Assembly: GCF_032062135.1 (NCBI RefSeq)
Contig: NC_092860.1
Coordinates: forward strand, 129,758,769-129,822,768
Direction of reading: 5' to 3'
DNA: 64,000 nucleotides
DNA from: Pyxicephalus adspersus
Taxonomy: Eukaryota; Chordata; Amphibia; Anura; Pyxicephalidae
Part shown: in pieces, positions 22,906 to 35,872 of the stretch
Position numbering within the stretch: the stretch's first letter is position 1
Layout: every line of letters begins with the position of its first letter
Translations under genes and position numbers: made by a program
The notes under the pieces: generated by a model
What the model was told of the DNA's origin: nothing
What the model saw: the letters and a program-made list of their open reading frames with translations, nothing else
Databases searched by the model: none

Positions 22906-24333
22906 TTCCCTCAATATATTAAAGCTTACATAAGATTTTATAGATCTGGTTCCGATCTACTTTAAATTAGAAAGATAAACACATTTCTACAAATAAAGTA
23001 GTTGGCCTATAGCCTTTAAACTTGCTATTTAAAGCCTGTACACTCTAAATGTACAAAACCATTTGAAATGAGCATATATTGGTTTATTTTTTAGGGGGGA
23101 TTTTTTTGAGACTAGAGTCACATCAGAATCCTTACCTTTGAATATTGAAAAGAAAAGCTGAAATTCCAATATACAATGCCCTGGCAAATTGAGCTTGATT
23201 GATAGAGTTGAGACTTTTTCGTTTATCATGGCTATCATGGAATCTGAACCACCCTAGCTAATCTGTACCTGTTCATGCCATTGTACTTCCAATTACATTA
23301 CAAACTTGAAAGCCACTCTGGCAAAAAAAGCTCTAAACTCCCCTTTTTTGAGCTTATATGGATTTTTTTATACTTTTAAAATATCAAATTTTCCTTTCTG
23401 ATGAAACAGAACTAATTTGATTACCACTTGTAATGAAAACAATATTATAGACCTTTATAAATTTTAAAAATAAATGTACAAAATGTGGGAGAAAAGGATT
23501 AATTGTAATATAAATATGGGTCAACCTACATTAACCATCCTTATTAATATGTAAATTCTTGGTTCTTATCTTCCTATCATTAGGTTATACTAATTCCCAA
23601 GCCTTAAAAATAAAATATCTCATATGAAAATTGAATGATCAGACTAAATACGCTATACATGTACCTGGATAATTATATATCAGGTCTCTAAATATACAGA
23701 ATCAATTATTTCTTTTCAATTTTTTTGATACACACTTGAAATTTATTGAAGAGATTTAGTGATATGCTCTTATAAATATTCTGTAATACCAACAATTACA
23801 CTTTTAAATGCCAACCAGGCCAACATTTACATAATCAACATGATACATTACAAGCCCATAAGGATAATTTAAGGTACGTAAAAATGTAACAGCATGGTAA
23901 GGTTAAAGATGAATGTATATTAATCTCTCCTGATAACACATAGAAATGCAAAAATAATTATTATGGTAGTTACTGAAAGGTTAAAACCTAAAAGCCCATA
24001 AAAAGAACTTGCTGCTTATTCTACTAGGAAACCAGAGCTACATGTTTTCCAGGTTTATTTTAGGAAGCTTGATTTCCTATCCTGTGGAAATGTAAACTTC
24101 ACACAGAATTTGCAATTTAATAATGAAACCAAAAATTGTGTAATAATAATGTTTAAAAAACTTGTTTTACAGTAAAATTGGAGGAATTAAAGTAAAAAAT
24201 ATTTGGTATATGAAGGAAACCATATGTGTTTAATACATATGTAGGCACTCTTTTCTGCTTGGTTAGACTGCAGAAATATTTAACATGACACTCAGGGGTC
24301 TAAAGCAAAGGTCTAAAGGGGTATAAAGCAATG
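22906..24333. other. Unassigned very AT-rich DNA
   Basis: No gene or recognised repeat. Confidence 0.4.
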
Positions 24334-24440
24334 AATCTGACATTCACTGAAACATTCTCTGGTGGAGAATAATTTACTGTCATTTAAACATGTGGACCTG
24401 GAAGATGCTCCACCAGAGAATTTTTTAGTAAATGTCATGT
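24334..24440. repeat. Small foldback element
   Basis: The left arm GACATTCACTGAAACATTCT plus CTGGTGGAG pairs with the right arm CTCCACCAGAGAA...AGTAAATGTC. The loop contains ACATGTGGACCTGGAAGATG. A related loop phrase, ACACATGGACCTGGAAAA, occurs near 54911-54928 in a degraded relative. Confidence 0.75.
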
Positions 24441-24578
24441 TAATAATGTTTTTAAACAGTATCTATGGAGTGCCAACATATTACACAGCGCTGTACATTA
24501 AATAGGGGTTGGAAATGACAAACAGATACAAACAATGGAGAAGTAGAGCACCCTGCCCAGAAGAGCTTAAAATTTAAG
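24441..24578 (+). repeat. Interspersed repeat family C, copy 2
   Basis: TGCCAACATATTACACAGCG, CTGTACATTAAATAGGGGTT, GGAAATGACAAACAGATACA and CCTGCCCAGAAGAGCTTA; near-identical order to copies at 15197 and 58921. Directly abuts the small foldback element on its left. Confidence 0.88.
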
Positions 24579-25024
24579 AGATAATCGCTCCTTTATAAAT
24601 AGACTCCTTAGATTCTTAATGAACCTTCACATTACATTAGCTGATTGCATTACACGTGTATCAGAACAAAAGGTGTGAAGTCTTATAGTTTGTTTTTAAG
24701 TAAAAATCACCCACATACCTACATGTCTACCCTTTCATGTAAGGTAAAAATTTTAGTTTAGGTCCGTCTTATTAAAGTTTTCTTCAAATGGGACACATTC
24801 CCACAGTTTACCCTAACCCCCTGAATTTTAGTAACAAAACTATGTTTACAATTAACTTTAAAGTTTATCAGACAATTACTATTTACTACAGTACTTTAAC
24901 ATTGATCTTTAGAAAGAACATGCTTTTCAACTTATTTTTTGGGTACAGGTTTTTCACAGGTCTCACTGACATCACTACAAATTTTGGTGACAATTTAAAA
25001 TGGCTTGAACAGTCATATATACTT
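24579..25024. other. Unassigned DNA
   Basis: No gene or recognised repeat. Confidence 0.35.
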
Positions 25025-25350
25025 AACCTCCCTGGCAGTATTCCCTAGTGTGGCTCAGGGTGGATTTTCCACACCAACACACTCGGGGTGGAATTGCCAG
25101 GGAGTTTAAAACTCCTACCTGGTTCCCATGTTCCATTGGCATCCTCCAGCAGTGCTTACGGTGTACTCCAGCGATGTCCGTGGCACCCTCCAGAGATGCC
25201 CGGCATCTGCTTCTCCTGGTGATGCCGGAATCTGGGTCCCTGGCGTGTGAATGTTGGGGACTCGAGGCCAGGATGCTGGCCAGGCATCTGCTTGGGAGTG
25301 CGTAGCTGGGAGGCGGGACTGTGGAGATGGTAGGTGGGGCCAGGCAGGTA
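25025..25350. repeat. GC-rich repeat with CCCTGGCA hairpin (family H)
   Basis: The arms CTCCCTGGCA (25028-25037) and TGCCAGGGAG (25095-25104) enclose CCCTAGTGTGGCTCAGGG. This resembles CCCGAGTGTGACTCGGGG at 63885-63902 (15 of 18 identical). To the right, 25130-25340 is unusually GC-rich for this window, with repeated GCATC and CTCCAG phrases. The two open frames on opposite strands here are explained by composition, not by a gene. Confidence 0.6.
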
Positions 25351-25624
25351 ATTTAAAATAATGAGGATTTTTAAATGTACTAATAAGTACAATTTCATTT
25401 ACAAGGTTAAATACAATTTGTTCTCAAATTTGCAATTTTCTGTGAAAATTATCAGCACCCTTGATCAGCATGTAAAAATGAGTAATCCACTCACACTGCA
25501 GGTTTCATCCACACAGGTATGTGGTTGTGTTCATACCTCCCTCTCCTTAAGGGCTATTTCTGGCAGATAAAAGATCTTCCATGCTTAGAAGAGAGGATAC
25601 ATTAAAGCTATGTGTATATATAAA

Positions 25625-26300
25625 AAAAAAAAAAATGCGGGAAAAGTAAAAAAAAATAAAAAAAAATAAAGGAAAAAGAGGGCGGGAAGTTATGATTTGA
25701 TTGGGGGGTTAATGGTGCATAGGAGGAGTGGGGCCAGGTTTTAAAAAGGGGGAACAAGGGGAGGGGGTCAGTCATTTTATGCTAAGGAGTGAAGCGACCC
25801 CCACCCTCCCTCCCTGTGTACTGGTTCTAGGTATTAAGCAATTGTCATAGCAGCGGGGCGGGGTTTTTTGGTACTAGGTTTATGTAGGGGTTAATGTTAA
25901 AGGGGGTAGGGCCTATCAGGGGAGGGCTCGGATTCGTCAGTGGTGATCCTGCACGACACTTGGTTGTTGTGGGGGCTAGGTGTGAAAAGGGCTTACCCGC
26001 TAAATTGTCCCCGAGGCGGCGTGATCGCGGCTGGGGGCCTGGTTAGTGAATGGAAGGTTTTTTGGAGAAGTTTTACAATGGGAGGAATAGTTACATGGAC
26101 CTAAAAAGAAAAGAAAAGGACTGGTGTTAATGTTTGTGTTTAATGTTGTGTTTGATGTTTTTTACATGTGTTAATATAGAAAAGATTGTTATTATGTTTT
26201 ATGGTTAATAAAATGAGCTGCTATGGCTGATTTAACCCAACAGATGGTGTGGTCTCTTTAATGGGAAGGTTGGGTTGGGTTGGGTAAAAGCAGTTTATGG
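25625..26300 (+). mobile_element. Possible retroelement terminal repeat or solo LTR
   Basis: A G-rich, low-AT block of about 600 bp unlike its flanks. It carries CCCCACCCTCCCTCCCTG, GGGGGTTAATGG and GGGGTTAATG phrases and a polyadenylation signal AATAAA at 26207-26212. That signal is followed by GATGGTGTGGTCTCTTTAAT and a GGTTGGGTTGGGTTGGG tract. This layout (G-rich body, AATAAA near the right side) is what terminal repeats of DIRS or LTR elements often look like. No second copy or target duplication was found, so the call is tentative. Confidence 0.35.
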
Positions 26301-27426
26301 CTTCCTATACTGTGCCCTAGTCATGTTTAACTCATGATGCGTTCACATGTTACTACATGTTACTTACATGTTACTACTTTTGAGTAACTCACTATGCCTC
26401 TAAGTGTTCACTAAGCTGCCTTTTTATAATCCGCCCAATTACAAGCTATTGCCTCTACTGGTGAGATGAGAAGGCATCTGTCACTGATGACGGGTAATGA
26501 TGTTTGCCCATCAGGTCACTGCAGCTTAGAGAGAAGAGCATTTTGAAATAATTAATCCATACTGGTTGCTACATCTCATCCAACTAATTGCTTGATGCCA
26601 TTGGGATGCATTTTATTCTTCACAATTTGTTCTTCTTTTCTGGAATTTCAAAGAAAACAGCAGCTCGTTAATTATGCAGTCTCCAGAGATAATACATTGC
26701 ACCATGTTTCTTATTTTGCTTCTCATGACCATGTGAAATGCGTCAGCCTTTTCAAAAAGTACATCAAATATGTCTGTAAAATTTCTACTTATGTATTTCC
26801 CTTTAAAAACATGGGGAACCTTTACAAAATTTAGAAATTAGTTGTCAAACAGATTATTATTATTAATTATTAATAATAAAATAAAAATTGTTAACAAAAG
26901 CAAAAAATTATATCTTCAAATTGTATTATGTTGAAAGAGAGCATTAGATGCAAACTTTATATTGATTTGAGATATTCCATTGATAGTTTCAAGGTTTGGA
27001 GCAAATATCTTTTTATCATGGGTTCCCAAAGAAAAAAAATTACATTAATCTTTTATTGCCAGTGAGGTTAATCTGTCAGGTACATTATTAAAATGAGATT
27101 GAAATATTTTATCTGAAATCAAGCATTTTATCACAACTAGCTTTTCAGATCTCAAATAAAAATCTGTTTTATTATTGTCACTTGGAAGCTTTAATAATTT
27201 CTCCTTATTGTATATTCCAACATTGTAACTTTGTGCTCCTGCTTTTCCCTTAGGCAATAAATGCAAAAGCGGTTATGGAAATCAGTTGTGTCCCAACACA
27301 GATTTTAAAATAGCACACAGCAATGTGATAAAAGCAGATACTACCTGAATCTATAGATTGCCCTAATCACAATAACAATGTTATTAATTTATTTAACAGA
27401 TCTGTCTAACCCCATAATAGATTTTT

Positions 27427-27428
<2 letters not shown>
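26301..27428. other. Unassigned DNA
   Basis: No gene or recognised repeat. Confidence 0.35.
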
Positions 27429-27475
<47 letters not shown>

Positions 27476-27491
27476 CATCTATCTATCTATC
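27429..27491. repeat. (ATCT)n microsatellite
   Basis: Tetranucleotide tract with one CCATCT interruption. Confidence 0.97.
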
Positions 27492-29923
27492 CACAGATTT
27501 GAAACTTAATATAGGGCTAGACAGATTTAAATTTGATTTAAAATTGATTTACACCATTCAGAAATGTAAACATTTAGATTCATCCACTGAGTTTTCTATC
27601 TAATAAATAAACAAGCTAGCAGTTTTACCATTCAAAACGGCTAGCAAAAATTAGTTACCATTGGACTTAATGGGTCTGTCCTTTAATTAATGGGTCTTTA
27701 TCCTTTAATTAACCAAGGATAGGAGAGACCAGGGTTTTTTGGAGGCCACTTCTGACTTTTTAGGCTTGAATTAGTGCAACTTGCAAACTCTTAAAAACAG
27801 CTGTCCTTATCTGCCTTTTTGCTGGATTGGTAAGAAGAATGTAAACAATGACAGGAGCCCTGTCCATAGCTGTCATAGTAAAGCAGCCATACTGACTACA
27901 GCTTGGGCAATTCAGCTACATTTTAGACCCTTTAGAAAAATATTAATTCTGACTGTGAATTACAAGAAATACTCATTTCTAGTCCAGTACGACTGAAATC
28001 ATTCTGGCTCTGAATTCTTTAGTTCTGTGCATCTCCATTTGGCAGAGGTTATTTTTCTGGTTAGCTTCTCTTGGAGATCCATTTTAACCGCACCCAATAC
28101 TTTTATCACCATCAGTCCTGGGGAATGCAATGTGAATAATTCTTCTATTTCAGGATAGATAGGCTGTTCCCCCTAAGAACTTTTTGTTGATAATTTCACA
28201 GACTATTTTCACAAACCAGTCACAGGAGTTGCCATTCTCCCTTTCTGATATTGACCTCCCCCGGATCTACATAAAATAAAAATACATATATCCTAGGGCA
28301 AAATACCTGCTGCTTATCAAGCCAAATACGCCCCAACAAGCAGCAGAAATGTAGTGTGTACTCAGACACCTTCTCCTTGCTCTTATATATTCCACATAGA
28401 CTGCCACCCAAAATGGTCACCACCTCTCTGTATATAGGCTCAGTTTACAGAATGTTCATTGTCCACACTCATTAAATAGGGATATATCCCCCCTAGGTAA
28501 CCCTTACTTATAAGGGATATATAAACGCATATAAAATATAATATATATAAGCCTATAAATATTTCCCTAGACAAACTACAAAAAAATAAATTAACAAAAA
28601 AGTCAATGTCATAAAATTTACAGAACAGCCACACCTGCTCCTCCTTACACACATTTTATTGTTTCCTTTTCCTAAATTTTCTTGGTGTTCTAATTTTTTT
28701 GTCAATTAGATCTGTTCAAGTGTTGTTGCCCATCTCTGCATGCTTCTGTATCTTTTAGTAAATGAGGTCTCCAGCATCTGATAAAACATTCTATGGATAG
28801 ATAAATCCAGCACTGCTTGTCTATAATGATATACACATGTGTGGCTTCTTGTATCTCATCCAATGTATATTTAAACAGTTGCTCCCTGCAATTCAAACAG
28901 TAATGGAAGTAGTGAGCTGCTATAAAATATCAGCATTCACAATGAATTCAATCTGACCTTGGGCAATATCCATTATATTTTCTATGCCTTAGGTGCCCAA
29001 GCCAAAGCTTTATCTTTCTGACAGGGGCACATAGATTTGTCTTGCTACAGACTGGATGCCTATGTCAACTCCTTTAAATATGTTGCATTAAGCAATCGAT
29101 GATTGTTCATCTTTCAAGTGGTCTCTTATTGAGCCTCTTCCACAGCTGAAAGAATTTTCTAGACTACAATGTAACAACATGGGAAAGCAATGGCCTATTT
29201 ATAGAGTTCAGCTGTCCTTTCAGGCTGAGCATCCTTCACAAAGTGAAATGCAGTGTCAGCATATTTTGACATTGTAAACTTTTCTGTCTTAAACTTCATA
29301 CAGTTAGCTCATTAGTGAACAAGCCGAGTAATCAATAACTTGCCAACAGAGAGGCTTGAAGTTTCTTAACATAAGCTTTGCATGTTCTCAGAAATATTGA
29401 TAGAGCTTTTCTGTCTGCTTTTTAAATCACAGTTTTGTCTTTATTTTTTTGCCTTAGATCTGCAATGAATAGAATGTCAAGCATCACAGTGCCTTCCCCA
29501 CACTTGGATAGGTTTTCTGCCACAATGCTGAGTGGGAGAACTAATTTCACTTCCCTCTTTCCTAAATGTCTTTCAGCAGTTTGCATAATCATAGCTAATA
29601 TTATGATGTTGTGAATTTAGGATTACTGACATTCGAATTGTAAATAAGGAAGAAAACTCTGCTGATCAAACTGGTAACATAACTCCAATGCATATCAAGT
29701 CAAAAGTATCATCAGACTGTTTTTAATGCTATCCATGCTGCATTAGTAGTCTGTACTTAACATTGCGTGCAGTGTGTTTTACATCAACAATGGATATGTA
29801 TTTATTTGCAAATAACACTTAAGTGAAAGAGTTGGGGTACCCCAATATTTAATCACCTAAAATGGGGTGGATGTCCGGTCACCCCCTTTTTAAAGCCCTA
29901 TATACAAACACTCATATTCATTT
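27492..29923. other. Unassigned DNA
   Basis: No gene supported. A long pyrimidine tract ending in TTAG (29456-29457) is followed by about 51 open codons from 29459, with an ATG at 29465, to a TGA near 29613. No donor or homology is visible. Confidence 0.3.
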
Positions 29924-29940
29924 GGGGGGGGGGGGGGGGG
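29924..29940. repeat. Poly(G) run
   Basis: Seventeen consecutive G. Length is likely to be unreliable in the assembly. Confidence 0.95.
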
Positions 29941-30880
29941 AGTAACAATATGGGAAAGAGAAAATTCAGTACAATGCCAATTGGTGCCCCAAAAAGATAT
30001 ATTCATCTTGTTACATCAACTCAGGTATTATAGAATCAACATGGCATTAATTTCATAATTATTACAACTAATGGAGACATCATTTTTACTGTTATCTCAA
30101 CCACCTCCTCAAGGCTCAGTGATAACCGTTGTAGATTGCACAAAGACAAGTTCCAGGAATACCTAGAAGAGACATTGGCAATACCAGTGTTCCATTATAT
30201 CATCTATTAGCTAAAGCATATAATAAACTCAAATCAATGGTAAATCAATAGATTAAGTAAATTAAATAATTTTTGTCATCACCCAAAACAAAGCCTCTGT
30301 TTCTGGCATTTGGACCCATGCTGCCTATAGCTCAAAGGTCATGCAGTGCATTATGGTTTTAGAAAAATGCATCCCACACAAATAGTTTCACAAAGAGTTT
30401 GTGGTATTGTGAAAGCACAATATTCTGGTTAAAATCAACCTAGTCCTGACTGCAAATTTAATCTCTGAATTAGGGCTGACAAGTGGACATAAATTGCTTT
30501 CTGATCTATAATGATGACAGCTGTCACTGACAGAACATGTAAAAACAAGGCAAAGGACCAGCTGGTAGGTCAAAAGGAGAACACTTACAAACAAGTCTAC
30601 AGCAAGGGAAATTATAAAACAAAATATTTTCATTATTGGCATGTTATATATTTATGTGTCGAGTAGAATTTCCAGTCTGACTCTGACGCTCATGTACAAA
30701 GTTTCTACCCTTAAAGATTGGGTGAGAAACCATGATAGGGATTAATACCAGAGAGGCATATCATTCAACCCACTATTTAATCCATTTTAGGGACTGTATG
30801 TATGATTCTTGTAATTTATTCAACAACCTCAACACTGTGGTTAGTCAGCCTGATGCTATATACTTAAGTCAACAATGTAC
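29941..30880. other. Unassigned DNA
   Basis: No gene or recognised repeat. Confidence 0.35.
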
Positions 30881-31152
30881 TTCAGTGTTTCTCAAAAGTT
30901 GCTAGGGGTTCCTTGAACATAGAGCAATTTGTGCCTCCCAGGTCAATTAAACTGTCACCAATGGTCTTTTTAGCTTTTAGTAAGGGTGATATTCTTGCCA
31001 GTGGCCAGAAATGTAAAAGGAATTTTTCCTACTGACCATCACACTAATGTACTTTGAGTGGTGGCTATAGTAAATATAGCAGAGAATCCCTAAAGACCAG
31101 AAAAATATTTCAATTTTTCTCCCATGGTAAAAACTTTGAGAAAGGCTGCTCT
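30881..31152 (+). repeat. Interspersed repeat family A, copy 3 (longest)
   Basis: Begins TTCAGTGTTTCTCAA, then TTGCTAGGGGTTCCTTGAAC, AGCAATTTGTGCCTCCCAGG, CACACTAATGTACTTTGAG, and ends TTTGAGAAAGGCTGCTC. It covers the full span seen in pieces at 2941 and 10975. Confidence 0.8.
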
Positions 31153-34100
31153 ACTCTGAGCAACAGGCTTTGATCTAATGACAAATGTGGGAATTTTCAT
31201 AAAGGCTGAATGTGTAAGATTATTGCATGGCCTAGTACAGGCTTCTTTGGATTGTTCAACTGAAATCAAACCTACTTTTTTAAAACAGCACATTTCCCTC
31301 TATATTCAGTTTAAAAATGGAAACTCTCCATTATGTAAAGCTGTTCATTTAGGTAAAATAGTCTTTCCATCTTTAACCTGTATTCAATTGTTTTGTAAAA
31401 TAGTCTAAAATTTAAAATGCAACTTTCTCGTTTAAGCTTTTTTTGGGGGATCTGTATTGAACCCAATAGGAACTAAGATGAAACTGCTCCAAGGTGAAGG
31501 AAATATCTTCAACAACTGTCACCTGAGCATTATTCACTGTTGCAAGGTTTATTCCTAATTCCTAAATTTAGTTTTTTTAAAATACTTTGATTCAGGTGAC
31601 ACTATCACTACAGAAAAGAAGAAGGAAAAATCACATTTAGACTGCTAGGAAAATGAGAGGACAGAAAAAAAGAGTAAGGACTAAGAAAGTTAAATTTTAA
31701 CTCTGCACCATTGTCATTCTGTCATCTTTTCCTGAAGTCATTGACAAGTTTTATCTGTTCTTTTTTTCTGATTAGTCATTACGCATTTTATTTGATGGAG
31801 CTTTTCAATTATTCACTCTTTAGTCTGATCATATTTCATTATTTTTCATTCTATGGGGAAGTGCAAAATTGATTTATCCCACATGTGGCAATAAGAGCCA
31901 TTTGAAGACATTACGTGAATTTTTATTCCCGGTTGAAGTTTATGATCATTTAAACACTCAGCACAATGTAGAATTTAGTGTCTGTGGACAAGCTATTGCT
32001 GGTATTTTTAAGCCAATTTATTACTCATATGACAAGATATACAAATGGATAATAAGGTGTGATTTGTGATCCGAGAATAGATTTTTATGATCAATTAAGT
32101 ACTTAACACTTTATGAAATTTATTACCTTGAATCTACTTTAAATCATGAATCATGACCATTAACACATTAAAGAAAAAGAAAATTTGAACAAACCTTTAG
32201 ATGTTAAGATCTATTTGCATAACTTTTTTTATTCGAAATGTGGAATGAAACTCTGAATTTACCATGTACCTGAGAATAAAATACATGGAGTATAAAATGC
32301 ATTGTAACCCCCTTGTCCCCATGTGTATATAGCTTATATCACTTCAATAAATAGAGAAAACTTAATTTTAGCTACCTGTAAAGAAAGAAGGGGCAACAAT
32401 GAAGAGCAGAGACAATATAAAACTTTGCCTTCTTTCCAAAGATGTATGCTGAAAGTACTAACTGTGATCAACCAATGTTACAAAGGTGGAAGAAGCCAGT
32501 TGTAAAGACTAGGCTGCCTCCAACCATGCATTGGCTTTACGTTTCATGATACTAACCAGTAAGTAAGGAATCACTATTTATGTTCAAGAGAAAGTATCAT
32601 TTTCAGGATGGAGTAGAAGGCACATATCCTGTCACAGTAACAGCTGTTATTATAATTTGGCAGACACAACCAATAGAAAAGCCTAAATTAAATCTATAGA
32701 GATGAAAATACAGAGGCAGCCAAAGTCAATGTACTTCTAAAAGTGCGAGTAAGATGGCTTCCCCCAGTCCCAATACATTGATGAGTCATTGGCCTGGAAC
32801 ACATATACAGCCAGTAAAAGTCATATCCAAGTCTCCAAGTATCCAAGTCCAAGGCGTGATCAATAACAGTCAAGAGTGAGTCTGACAGCCTGCAGTAATT
32901 CCCAAGCTTCCAGTTGCACACCGATCCCCTGTCATCTAACTGATGTGCAATAAAAACACCCAGTGTTTTCTCCTTAGAAGCAGCAGTAAAACTTTGCAAA
33001 ACAACACAGATGAATACAGGGTGAAACGATGGTCAGTGCTCGCCTTTGCCTTTTTTCCGGTTTGGATGGGACATACATTATGCAGCAATCCAATAAAACA
33101 CCTTCCACACTGCCATCAAACACAAGAGTCCCCTGCTCTTCCCCAAGACGCTCATTGTTGCACTAAGGCATTATGAGATAGACTTAGAATTTGTGCCAAA
33201 TATTGGCACTGTTCTAGTCCAACCAAACATAACAGAATGTGCTTTGTTGTGGACAATTTCTTGTTTGGTCTGAATCTGAACAGCAACATTGATTGTGAGC
33301 TAATAACTTTCTGTGCAATCTGTTGTTATTGTCTGTCACTGCATCAATAATAATTATCACCATATCCAATAAACCCATATCCACTGTGGACTTTACAGTA
33401 CACCTCCATCCTATGTTATGGAGAATGGGAGAAGAAGGGGCGTTTTACAGTCCTAGGACAAAGAGACCCCCAAATCTAAGGACTAGTAAACTGCAATGTA
33501 TTACATTTTTATTTTAGAGTGTAGATACACTGTAAGTGTTTCACCTGTTTTGTGATGTATGGGCTCATATGACATGAATCTGTTTTTAACATTAGTAGTT
33601 TCTAAAATCAATAAATGTGCTCTCATATTGTAATTTGCTTTGAAACTTTTACATATATGAGGATGCAGCATTCTCACTCATACCTCTATTGAAGTCTGTA
33701 CTTGTGATCATAAAGAATACAACTTCATTACCATTTATTGCACAGTACATATAGATTCTATGAAAACTCTTTATCGGGGCTCTTGAACAATCATGACTTG
33801 TTCATGGGGGCTGCAACATTAACGTATCATTTTTCTACACAGCTGTGGGGCTCTTTGTAATTATCGACTAATGTGTATATTAATTATGGGCTGTTTGCAG
33901 ATCAAGTTGTATCTGGAGATTTAAATTCTGTTATCATATCATATTAAAGGGCTATTAACCTCAAACATACGTAGTTTTGCATAAGGAACTTAGTAATTAC
34001 ACCCGTAGATGCAGAGGTGGAGGTTCTCATGGTGTTATGGATAATTCACAGCTGGGTGGTAACTACTGTTTTTACATTCTCAGTCATTACAGGCTTGAGA

Positions 34101-34519
34101 CTAAAAAGGAGGCTGCCGACATTGTCTTTTACTAAAAAGTGCCATTATATGCGTTTCTGCAGAAACAAACCAACACAAGTTTCTCTACCACAAACAGCCT
34201 GTGTCTGGTGCAGTGCTAGCCATTCTAAGCTGGCTTTTTAAATATTATGGGTGGCTAGTATCCCTGACCATACATCTATGTGAGATTTATTCATTGTTAT
34301 AATAACCAAATCTGTTTAGCTTCAGATCATCTGCCAACAAAAAGGGAAGGTATAGTCTAAACTGCTGTGGTATGATAGGTCAGTATCCTTCTCACATTAA
34401 AATTGATTTACTAGAATTTAAGGCAACTGCAGGCAAAATGCCTTCAGTACAACATAGAACTTAGAAAGGGTCCATTGTATGACTGTCCTCTAATCTCATG
34501 GTCTGTTTTTGGATTTCTT
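31153..34519. other. Unassigned DNA
   Basis: No gene supported. The 101-codon minus-strand open frame at 32694-32999 has no recognised domain and no promoter or splice context. Confidence 0.35.
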
Positions 34520-34620
34520 TAAAGTGGACCTAACATTTTATAAAAGGGTGGCTATCCCCTATCTTTACTGCTGTGGTGTTAAAGACAGAAGGGCTTTAAA
34601 AGAAACATTAATCAAAGAAG
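34520..34620 (+). repeat. Repeat with TAAAGTGGACCTAAC start (family J fragment)
   Basis: TTTAAAGTGGACCTAACA, ATAAAAGGGTGGCTATCCCC. The core ATAAAAGG...GCTATCCC recurs at 50872-50890. Confidence 0.5.
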
Positions 34621-35740
34621 ATAATTTTTAATTTATATCAAAGGGTTATCTACCCTTTTTATAAAGAAAAAAATTTGGGGATAAGTCCGTTTTAAATGAT
34701 GAATAGTAGTCCAAAGCTCTTGACTTGAGTGAAGGCATAATTTAAGTAGAATATATTTACCTTTAAGAACAACTACAGAGCTAAAAGCGCATGTATTAAA
34801 TTTCCATAGATTATCAAACAAAATTTAAAAAAAGATAGTGAAATAAAATTGATTGGCAAACAAAACTAACAATTTGTATTGTATATGTTTTTGAGAAAAA
34901 TAGGTTGAAAGGAGAGATAAAATTTTTCACCTAATGATAAATTCTAAACCACTATATTCACTGCACGGACAGAAATCACTGACATATAATTAATATAGCA
35001 CAACCAGACAGCCTCAATGCATTAACATTTCCAAGCAAAAGAGGAAAAACATAAAAAGAGAGGAGCTTTTTTATATCGCTTTCTATTAGTAACCCTTGAC
35101 ATCCATACTATTTTGCATTCATAAATATATGTTGATGTATTGTATACATTTACATGGATGGTCCTACAATAACAATGACTGATATCAATTACTAACCAAG
35201 GCAAGTATGCTTCCTTTCATCTTACAACTTCCTAATTTTCTCAATTGCATGCATTTTGTTGAAATCTTTTAAAATATCCATGCCCACAATCTCTAAACTA
35301 TACCTTTTTCACTTTATCGTAGCTGTTGACCCTAAACCATAATAGGTGTTAACCTTAAGAGAAAAACATTCAGTTTTTGAAAGCATTATTATAAACCATT
35401 GCCATTGGAAAAAATCGGATATAATATTTTTGCAATTTTATCTTTTGCACACAGTTACTATCTACATGCATGCACTTCAGCAATGGCTGATTGGCATTTC
35501 TCTTGATGGTGTCAACAGTGGAATATGTTAATTGTCATGGCCTCTTGTAGCCTGCACTGGAAGGGCGTAACACAGTGGCAAATACGGAAACCAACTGGGA
35601 GGCAGTTGACATCTTTTAATAAGAAGTATCTAACCAGTATCTCCAGATCATAAGATTATTTTAGTTTTATTAGCTTTGGTTGAAGGGAAACCCAGCAACT
35701 TAATTTTCTCTTGTGTGTGCCAAAATGAATGAACTCTGTG
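34621..35740. other. Unassigned DNA
   Basis: No gene or recognised repeat. Confidence 0.35.
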
Positions 35741-35872
35741 ATGACGTAACTCATCCCAGCACAGCCAATCAAGATGGCTGAATATTGTCCGGTAGAGGAA
35801 GAACAGAGAGAGGGTGGAGGCGCCCGGGGCTGGAAAACAGACAGTTGAGTCAGCTACATTTAGATCCACTTT
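35741..35872 (+). promoter_or_regulatory. CRE-like plus CCAAT-like cluster next to a minisatellite (weak)
   Basis: TGATGACGTAACTC (a CREB/ATF half-site context), AGCCAATCA (CCAAT/NF-Y type) and CAAGATGGC (YY1-like) lie within about 40 bp. This composition would suit a proximal promoter, possibly of a transposable element. A similar pairing (GATTGGCTG and TGATGACGT) occurs in the repeat at 38155-38186, so a repeat origin is likely. No transcript evidence. Confidence 0.25.

Noticed and set aside
25048..25398. Overlapping frames on both strands of about 80 codons
   Set aside because: GC-rich repeat sequence gives few stops on either strand; no protein similarity.
26207..26212. Polyadenylation site of a host gene
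   Set aside because: No coding exon upstream; more consistent with the retroelement-like block around it.
32694..32999. 101-codon minus-strand frame as a host gene
   Set aside because: No domain, signal, splice context or codon bias supports it; the length is within chance for this much sequence.
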